From JBFJVZ01 sp041623895 (GTDB lineage Bacteria; Planctomycetota; Planctomycetia; Pirellulales; Pirellulaceae): a stretch of DNA of 13,841 bases. The notes under the pieces are model-generated. The model saw nothing but the letters and a program-made list of their open reading frames with translations, was not told the DNA's origin and did no database searches. The stretch lies in the NCBI GenBank assembly GCA_041623895.1, contig JBFJVZ010000188.1, positions 1-13,841 on the forward strand, in the 5' to 3' direction. The position numbers and the translations under genes were made by a program. Shown here piece after piece: positions 9,271-13,841 of this stretch. Positions within the stretch are counted from its first letter, which is position 1, and every line of letters begins with the position of its first letter.

Positions 9271-9704
9271 GCATTCGACCTCGCAGAACAACCAAATTGC
9301 TCGTCGAACCTCCCGCAAGTGCCACGGGTGACATCGCCTTCAACTTGATTGTGTTTTTTCTGGTTTGCGCGTCGATACAGCCCGATAGCGGTCGAACCCA
9401 AGAAATCCCCCGCAGCGAAGAGAAGCAGGAACAAAAGGAAGAACAACAAAATATCGAAGTTGCGATCACCGGAAATCTTGCCGCCATATCAATCAATGGT
9501 GATACGATGCGAACGCCAGAGTTACTGCCTCGACTTACCGGATTGTTAAAAGGCAAATCGAAACCGCAAGACAAAATCGTGATTTTGAAAAGTAAGCTGG
9601 ACACTCCGTATCATCATTGGATTCTCGTTACCGCCGAGATCGAAAAAGCCGGAGGTATCGTCACGATTCAACGCGAAGAAGAACAAACGGTGACCGTACA
9701 GTGA
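9267..9704 (+). CDS. ExbD/TolR-family protein 1
   Basis: A 145-aa protein of the ExbD/TolR family (PF02472), which sits as a dimer inside the ExbB/TolQ pore and carries the proton-accepting Asp. A basic cytoplasmic N-terminus (residues 1-10) leads into one TM helix, ~21-36, with Asp22 in TGDIAFN at the conserved position. After it come an IP motif (47-48), a Glu/Gln/Lys-rich stretch (51-61) and a small alpha/beta periplasmic domain (~62-140) with the pattern 'ISINGD' and 'IVILKS', typical of the family. Length is close to E. coli ExbD (141 aa). It starts at GTG in a 4-nt GTGA overlap with the ExbB-type gene, so the two should be made in coupled amounts. The charged linker is more acidic than usual. 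Confidence 0.92.
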   Translation: MSIRPRRTTKLLVEPPASATGDIAFNLIVFFLVCASIQPDSGRTQEIPRSEEKQEQKEEQQNIEVAITGNLAAISINGDTMRTPELLPRLTGLLKGKSKPQDKIVILKSKLDTPYHHWILVTAEIEKAGGIVTIQREEEQTVTVQ

Positions 9705-9721
9705 AAGCGTTGCTGTAACCA

Positions 9722-10126
9722 ATGAAGATCAAACGCAAAACGCTGCGAGCCAATGTGCCGAGCATGGCGATGGGGGACATTGCCTTTAATTTGCTGATTT
9801 TCTTTGTGATTTTGGCTCGCGCCACCGACGATAGCCACCTGCAATGGGATCCTGCCGAAGCGGTTGATGTGACTCAGGCGGGCGCCTCCAAAGTCAGCAT
9901 CGTGATCGATGCGGAAAACAAGTATTACATTAACGGTCAACAAGTTGGGATTGCGGAAATTGCACCCAGAATCGACGACATCCTGGGTGACGCCGCGGTA
10001 GACGACCGCACCGTGCTCTTGAAGGTACATCGCAATGCAAGTGCGAATCATTTCGAACCGGTAATCGAAGCGATCAGCGAAGCCGGCGGAACGATACTGC
10101 ATGTTTTGGAAGAACAGCGAGAATGA
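9722..10126 (+). CDS. ExbD/TolR-family protein 2
   Basis: A 134-aa second ExbD/TolR-type protein, clearly diverged from the first. The N-terminus is strongly basic (KIKRK), followed by one TM helix at ~18-33 containing Asp19 in MGDIAFNLLIFF, the proton-relay position. The periplasmic domain follows with 'YYINGQQV' and 'TVLLKVH', the usual family strands. The Pro motif after the TM helix is poorly conserved (QWDPAEAVD). ATG 9722 is the first possible start, because a TAA lies in frame at 9716. It has no evident Shine-Dalgarno and is 17 nt from the upstream stop, so its translation may depend on readers coming from the first ExbD gene. Having two different D/R subunits suggests a heterodimer, as proposed for other two-TolR systems; that is an inference. 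Confidence 0.92.
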   Translation: MKIKRKTLRANVPSMAMGDIAFNLLIFFVILARATDDSHLQWDPAEAVDVTQAGASKVSIVIDAENKYYINGQQVGIAEIAPRIDDILGDAAVDDRTVLLKVHRNASANHFEPVIEAISEAGGTILHVLEEQRE

Positions 10127-10130
10127 AAAG

Positions 10131-10538
10131 ATGAAATCAGGGCAAGAACTTCGCGATATGGTTGACAATTTGCATCTTCGCAGCCCCAAGGATGTGATGG
10201 GCGAAGCAGCCAGCAGCAGTCTGCTGGGCAGCACCATGACCGCTGCCCTATCAACGGTTGTGCTGTTGCTTGCTTTCACCGTCATCGTCTTTGTCATTGG
10301 CGGCGGCCCCGAAAAGAAAACGGAGGCGGCGGCAACACAAGCACCATCATCGCCGGAACCGAAGGCTCTACAAACGCCGGCGGCAGCGATCACACAGCAA
10401 GATTCCGCTGACCAGCCCGCCAAAACCGATACGGATGCGGCGATCGAAGCAATGGGCATCGGCGATGCGAAAGATGCCGAATCCAAACCGGAAACGCTGG
10501 AAAACCGACTTGACCAATTGTTGGATGGCCTAGAGTGA
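10131..10538 (+). CDS. Small single-span membrane protein with Pro/Ala-rich tail
   Basis: A 135-aa protein of no family I recognise. Residues 1-37 should be cytoplasmic, ~38-57 form one strong TM helix (VVLLLAFTVIVFVIGGG), 60-115 are an Ala/Pro/Gln/Glu-rich low-complexity stretch, and 118-135 end in a probable amphipathic helix (ENRLDQLLDGLE). This bitopic layout, with a short cytoplasmic end, one span and a disordered periplasmic rod, is shared with TonB and TolA, but no TonB C-terminal fold and no SxxxH-type TM motif is visible. ATG 10131 is chosen, 4 nt after the ExbD2 stop. An in-frame ATG at 10101 would overlap that gene by 26 nt and adds no hydrophobic or conserved residues. Its stop overlaps the next start by 4 nt. 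A force-transfer or assembly role is only a guess. Confidence 0.82.
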   Translation: MKSGQELRDMVDNLHLRSPKDVMGEAASSSLLGSTMTAALSTVVLLLAFTVIVFVIGGGPEKKTEAAATQAPSSPEPKALQTPAAAITQQDSADQPAKTDTDAAIEAMGIGDAKDAESKPETLENRLDQLLDGLE

Positions 10539-12046
10539 GTTTCGTCGATCGATTTCGCCAACTCGATCGCCCGCTGCAAATCACCGCAGGCTATCTGGGC
10601 TTGTGGCTGGTTTGCCTGTTGGATCTGCGCACATCACAGTTGCTGCCTCCGCCCTTGCAGCTGCTGATTTTTGCGGCAGCAATTCCCCTGGTGATCTACT
10701 GGTGGCGTCACTCCGGCGTAGGCACCGATCGGATCGAGAAACAAACTTGGATCGTTGGCACGATCGGCTATGTACTGCTTTGGCAATTCACGATATTCGC
10801 ACTCGATTGGCTGCTCCTGGATGCGATTCGTGCCTCCGTCGCACGTTGGGGAACCGTCTTCCTGTTCACAATTGGCCTGTTGTGGGTGGTGTGGTACATC
10901 GAACGCGAATCCAAACGACGTGCCTATCTGGCGATTAAAGATCCGCACAACCGCGAAGTTTGGGATCCGTTTGACTTGCGCGCCTGGTACTACGGCGTTG
11001 ACTGGTGGCGAACGGAATGGCATCGCCTGGTTCGATTTTTACGCAGACCCCGTGATGTTGGCGATTGGCCTCACGGCACCCGCAGCCACAAACTTGACCA
11101 AAGTTTTCTGGCGTTGTTGTCGTACAGTTTTTCATTCCTGATCCTGGCTCTGCTGTTTTCGCAGCTGAATGGTTGCCGCGAGATTTACGAATTGCCGGCC
11201 GGCGGCGGCGAGCCGAAACCGCTTGCCCAGGTCGTCAAGATCAAGAAGGTGATTCGCAAAAAGTATGTGATCAATCCACTCAGCGCGATCAGCTTTCAAG
11301 TCCCGCCGATTGACGAAGTGCAACTCAAATTGCTGGAAAAAACCGAGCACGCTTACACGGTCGGCTATGGGGAAGGCAAGGGAGCCGGATTCAGCGCGGG
11401 AACCTCCCGCGGAAAAGTACGCTTCATTCGTCTCGAGTATTCCGGTGGCGATTGGGATCAGGATTATGGGATCGGTGGCGACCTGAACATGCTGCTGGAA
11501 TACGGCATTCGCACCCAGCATCAAGTCGCCGAGAGAACTGAGTCTCGGACGATTGCCCAACTACGTAACTTTCCCGTTGGCAAGAGTCCGCCGGTGGTTT
11601 ACATGACCGGCCAGCAGAATATTTCTTTGTCGAATTCGGAGATCAAAACGCTGCAGGAATACTTGATCGACAAACACGGAATGCTGTTTGGCGACAACGG
11701 GGGAAGCAGGCATTTTCATAATCAGTTCATTGCAATGATGAATCGATTGTTGCCCGACGTACGTCCAGTCCCAATTCCGCTGGACGATGTCATTCACCGC
11801 ATCCCCTATCAGATTCCATTCTTGCCTTATGTCGCCCCGCATGGCGGCAAAGAAGCATTGGGCTGGTATCAAGACGGCCGCTGGGTAGTCTATTATCATC
11901 CCGGAGACATTGGTGATGCTTGGGCCGATGGCCACGCCGGTGTCAAAGCAGACATTTGGGAATCGTGTTATCAACTCGGAACTAACGTATTGTTCTACGG
12001 TCACGCGGAGTATGCAAAATGGCTGGACGCCCGCAACAGAGAATGA
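10535..12046 (+). CDS. Five-span inner-membrane protein with C-terminal DUF4159 domain
   Basis: A 503-aa protein. TM helices are near 17-31, 40-57, 72-94, 105-121 and 190-209. Basic residues in the 122-188 loop place it in the cytoplasm and the C-terminus in the periplasm. After TM5 comes a Pro/Lys linker (~227-247, with KIKKVIRKKY), a Gly-rich hinge (277-293), then a DUF4159 domain (PF13709, ~296-500) with RLEYSGGDWDQDYG, VYMTGQ, GMLFGDNGG, PLDDVIHRIPYQ and HPGDIGDAWADG. DUF4159 has a class-I-glutamine-amidotransferase-like fold of unknown role; no nucleophile Cys is visible at the expected turn, so a binding rather than catalytic role is likely. It starts at GTG in a 4-nt GTGA overlap. Position and topology make it a candidate link between the ExbB/ExbD motor and the periplasm. 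The domain call is secure; the role is inferred. Confidence 0.9.
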   Translation: MSFVDRFRQLDRPLQITAGYLGLWLVCLLDLRTSQLLPPPLQLLIFAAAIPLVIYWWRHSGVGTDRIEKQTWIVGTIGYVLLWQFTIFALDWLLLDAIRASVARWGTVFLFTIGLLWVVWYIERESKRRAYLAIKDPHNREVWDPFDLRAWYYGVDWWRTEWHRLVRFLRRPRDVGDWPHGTRSHKLDQSFLALLSYSFSFLILALLFSQLNGCREIYELPAGGGEPKPLAQVVKIKKVIRKKYVINPLSAISFQVPPIDEVQLKLLEKTEHAYTVGYGEGKGAGFSAGTSRGKVRFIRLEYSGGDWDQDYGIGGDLNMLLEYGIRTQHQVAERTESRTIAQLRNFPVGKSPPVVYMTGQQNISLSNSEIKTLQEYLIDKHGMLFGDNGGSRHFHNQFIAMMNRLLPDVRPVPIPLDDVIHRIPYQIPFLPYVAPHGGKEALGWYQDGRWVVYYHPGDIGDAWADGHAGVKADIWESCYQLGTNVLFYGHAEYAKWLDARNRE

Positions 12047-13785
12047 GTTTTGTGGATCACCTGTTCATTCGGAGCGGAAGTCAGGAGACTTCCGGATATG
12101 CTAACGATTTCAGGTGCAATTGTTCTGGTAACGGAATTAGATTTTTGTGGGGAAGTATCTTTAGTACCGCAAAGCTAGTTGCATCGCTGCTGGTGCTGCT
12201 TGTCGTCCTTTTCACATCGCCGGCACACGCCCAAAATCAAAACCTCGACGAGATGTCGCTGGATCGTTGGGCCAAACTTCGCGAAGTCGAGCGGCATCAG
12301 ATGCAGATCGCGGAAAAATATTACCGCGAAAAGAACTGGAAGGTTGCTGCTGCGGAATACGACAAGTATCTGAATCTGTATGAGGTCAGTGATGCCGCCT
12401 CGTACGCACTTCTAAAGTGGAGTCTGTGCCACGTTAATCTGCGCAAGCAGAACACCGCAATCGACGATGGGTTTCGATCGGTCATCGATTATTGGCCTGA
12501 CTCCGATGAAGCAATTGCATCGGCGTATTACATCGGCCAAACGCTGAAAAATATTGGCCAGATCAAAAAGGCCAAGCCGGCACTTAGTGAATTGGTCCAG
12601 CGGCATCCAAAGCATTTGGCCGGCGTGTACGCCATGGTTGCTCTGGCCGACATCGCGGGAATCGAGAAAGACCAAGATGCCCAGGTCAAAGCCTGGACGA
12701 AACTGACCTTTGACGCACCGCGAAACAGGCGGACACAGAATTCCTGCATTGATGCTTCGGTCCGCCTGGCGTCGCACTTGTTTTCCGAGGCCAATTTAAG
12801 CGATGCTGTCAAAGCCCTGGAAACCACCTACGACGAAAAACAACTCGCTAGCCAGGTTGTCTCTCGCGCCAGTGGTCCCCTGCGGACGCTCGTTTCCAGC
12901 CAGGAAACGGAGTCAAAAGGAAAACGGTTGGCCGATCAATTGATTTCCTATCTGCGCAGTCAAGAACCCGAGGATCTTTCCTCCGCACAAGCCAAGGCGG
13001 ATGCTAGGGCGCTTTCGTATTTGATTGCCGACGTGAACCGATACGCTAACCGCAACGATCAGGTGCTGGCAGTCTACAGCGACATGGCAAAGCGATTTGG
13101 AGCTGACGATATTTTGCTGGCCAAGACAGCCGATTGGTACAAATCTCAAAAAGACTACGACCAGGCGCGAGCGGCATACGAGAAATTCGAGAACAAAATC
13201 GAAGGCTTGTCACGAATCGCACAGAGTTATCGCGAGGAAAAGAATCTGGCGTCTGCCATCTCTACGTACGCCAAACTCGCCTCGCTTGACAGCGAGGACC
13301 CGGTGCGTTGGAAGGCGGAAACTGCGATGACGTATCGACAGTTCAGCAAGTACCCCGAAGCAATCGCCGTCTACCAGCAACTATTGAAAGAAGACGCAGC
13401 AAACAGCAGTCGCTGGTTGTGGGAAACAGCGACAACCTATCGGGATGCCGGCAAGTGGAAAGAAGCAATCGGATTCTATCGGCAAACGGATCGCTTTCCA
13501 GATAACTATCGCGAAATGGCAGCCTGCCACAGGCGACTAAAGCAACAAAACGAAGCTGTGATCCTGTACAACCAAATCGCCGGCGGCCACAAAGCGTCGG
13601 CGCCGTGGGCGCTGCTGCAGGTCGGCTACACACATGAAGAAGCGGGCAGTAAAGACAAGGCGATCGCGGCCTTCAAACAAGTTTGTAAATTGTTTCCAAA
13701 AGACAGTCAGGCCAGCCAGGCGCATGCGCATCTTCAGAACAAGTACAAATTGTCGGTAACGCTGGGCGGAGCCAAGGACGAATAG
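12043..13785 (+). CDS. Exported TPR protein (start uncertain)
   Basis: From ATG 12043 the protein is 580 aa. A hydrophobic stretch at 45-58 ending AHA-Q (63/64) is a signal peptide. Helical repeats run from ~84 to 560, with the clearest TPRs at ~360-560 (YKSQKDYDQARAAYEKF, YPEAIAVYQQLL, DKAIAAFKQVCKLFP). It is probably a periplasmic scaffold. ATG 12043 forms an ATGA overlap with the DUF4159 stop, as in neighbouring operon junctions. However, it gives a 44-residue polar leader before the signal core, encoded by AT-rich, rare-codon sequence that also contains a perfect hairpin. TTG 12145 (546 aa) would give a compact signal peptide directly and leave 12047-12144 untranslated. ATG 12019 would overlap more of the upstream gene. 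The TPR and export calls are firm; the start is open. Confidence 0.85.
   Translation: MSFVDHLFIRSGSQETSGYANDFRCNCSGNGIRFLWGSIFSTAKLVASLLVLLVVLFTSPAHAQNQNLDEMSLDRWAKLREVERHQMQIAEKYYREKNWKVAAAEYDKYLNLYEVSDAASYALLKWSLCHVNLRKQNTAIDDGFRSVIDYWPDSDEAIASAYYIGQTLKNIGQIKKAKPALSELVQRHPKHLAGVYAMVALADIAGIEKDQDAQVKAWTKLTFDAPRNRRTQNSCIDASVRLASHLFSEANLSDAVKALETTYDEKQLASQVVSRASGPLRTLVSSQETESKGKRLADQLISYLRSQEPEDLSSAQAKADARALSYLIADVNRYANRNDQVLAVYSDMAKRFGADDILLAKTADWYKSQKDYDQARAAYEKFENKIEGLSRIAQSYREEKNLASAISTYAKLASLDSEDPVRWKAETAMTYRQFSKYPEAIAVYQQLLKEDAANSSRWLWETATTYRDAGKWKEAIGFYRQTDRFPDNYREMAACHRRLKQQNEAVILYNQIAGGHKASAPWALLQVGYTHEEAGSKDKAIAAFKQVCKLFPKDSQASQAHAHLQNKYKLSVTLGGAKDE
12075..12094 (+). promoter_or_regulatory. 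Perfect 8-bp hairpin with SD-like AGGA loop
   Basis: The arms CGGAAGTC (12075-12082) and GACTTCCG (12087-12094) are exact reverse complements around the 4-nt loop AGGA. No T-run follows, so it is not a classical terminator. It lies 28 nt after the DUF4159 stop and before the last TPR gene's signal peptide. It could be an RNA stability or translation-control element, or one copy of a dispersed intergenic palindrome; the sequence alone does not decide. Confidence 0.6.
12098..12178 (+). CDS. Possible 26-aa leader peptide ORF (weak)
   Basis: ATG 12098 opens 26 codons (begins MLTISGAIVLVTE, ends LVPQS) to TAG 12176-12178, in a different frame from the TPR gene. AGGAGA at 12083-12088 gives a good ribosome site 9 nt upstream, but part of it is locked in the hairpin loop and right arm. 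The ORF would end about 33 nt past TTG 12145. It could be a leader whose translation opens or blocks the TPR start. It may equally be chance: a 26-codon frame in a short AT-rich gap is not rare. No homologue is known to me. Confidence 0.2.
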   Translation: MLTISGAIVLVTELDFCGEVSLVPQS

Positions 13786-13841
13786 GCGGTTGCCGATAGT
13801 AGTGCTTCCACGTTGAACTTCTGGGTAACGAGCGAAAAGGG

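Noticed and set aside
9701..9718. GTG-started five-codon mini-ORF between the two ExbD genes
   Set aside because: Very short, with no ribosome site of its own beyond chance; nothing supports it as functional.
10101..10130. ATG 10101 as start of the small membrane protein
   Set aside because: It would overlap ExbD2 by 26 nt and adds a polar 10-residue tail; ATG 10131, 4 nt after the stop, fits the operon spacing better.
13786..13841. Possible terminator after the last TPR gene
   Set aside because: No stem-loop with a T-run is visible in the 56 bases before the window ends.

Overview
The window is one block of tightly packed genes, all on the + strand. It suggests a planctomycete, probably of the Pirellulaceae/Rhodopirellula type. 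The grounds are moderate GC (by eye in the mid 50s), a DUF4159 protein, very large TPR/carbohydrate-binding-type envelope proteins, and a MotA/TolQ/ExbB plus ExbD/TolR set embedded among TPR genes. The taxon is an inference from content; no rRNA or marker gene is present.

Layout: (1) <1-614, the 3' end of a TPR protein whose start lies outside the window. (2) 621-8312, a giant exported protein of 2563 aa built as TPR solenoid, beta-sandwich repeats with an inserted carbohydrate-binding/discoidin-like block, and a second TPR solenoid. (3) 8305-9270, an ExbB/TolQ-type proton channel subunit with a signal peptide and an acidic Ala-rich periplasmic N-terminus. (4) 9267-9704 and (5) 9722-10126, two different ExbD/TolR-type proteins. 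(6) 10131-10538, a small single-span membrane protein with a Pro/Ala-rich tail. (7) 10535-12046, a five-span membrane protein ending in a DUF4159 domain. (8) 12043-13785, an exported TPR protein. The last 56 bases hold nothing I can identify.

Neighbouring genes overlap by 4 or 8 nt, or are separated by 4 to 17 nt, so the block reads as one operon that begins upstream of the window. The only part that may be non-coding within the block is about 12047-12144. It holds a perfect 8-bp hairpin and a possible 26-codon leader ORF, and the start of the last gene is uncertain there.

Taken together, the genes look like a proton-motive-force-driven cell-envelope machine: one channel subunit, two plug/rotor subunits, two inner-membrane proteins that could pass force to the periplasm (the small single-span protein and the DUF4159 protein), and three TPR proteins that would act as periplasmic or outer-membrane scaffolds. 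One of these is a giant with sugar-binding-like modules. No canonical TonB, TolA or TolB is visible. The substrate and purpose (macromolecule uptake, envelope integrity, adhesion or motility) cannot be read from the sequence.
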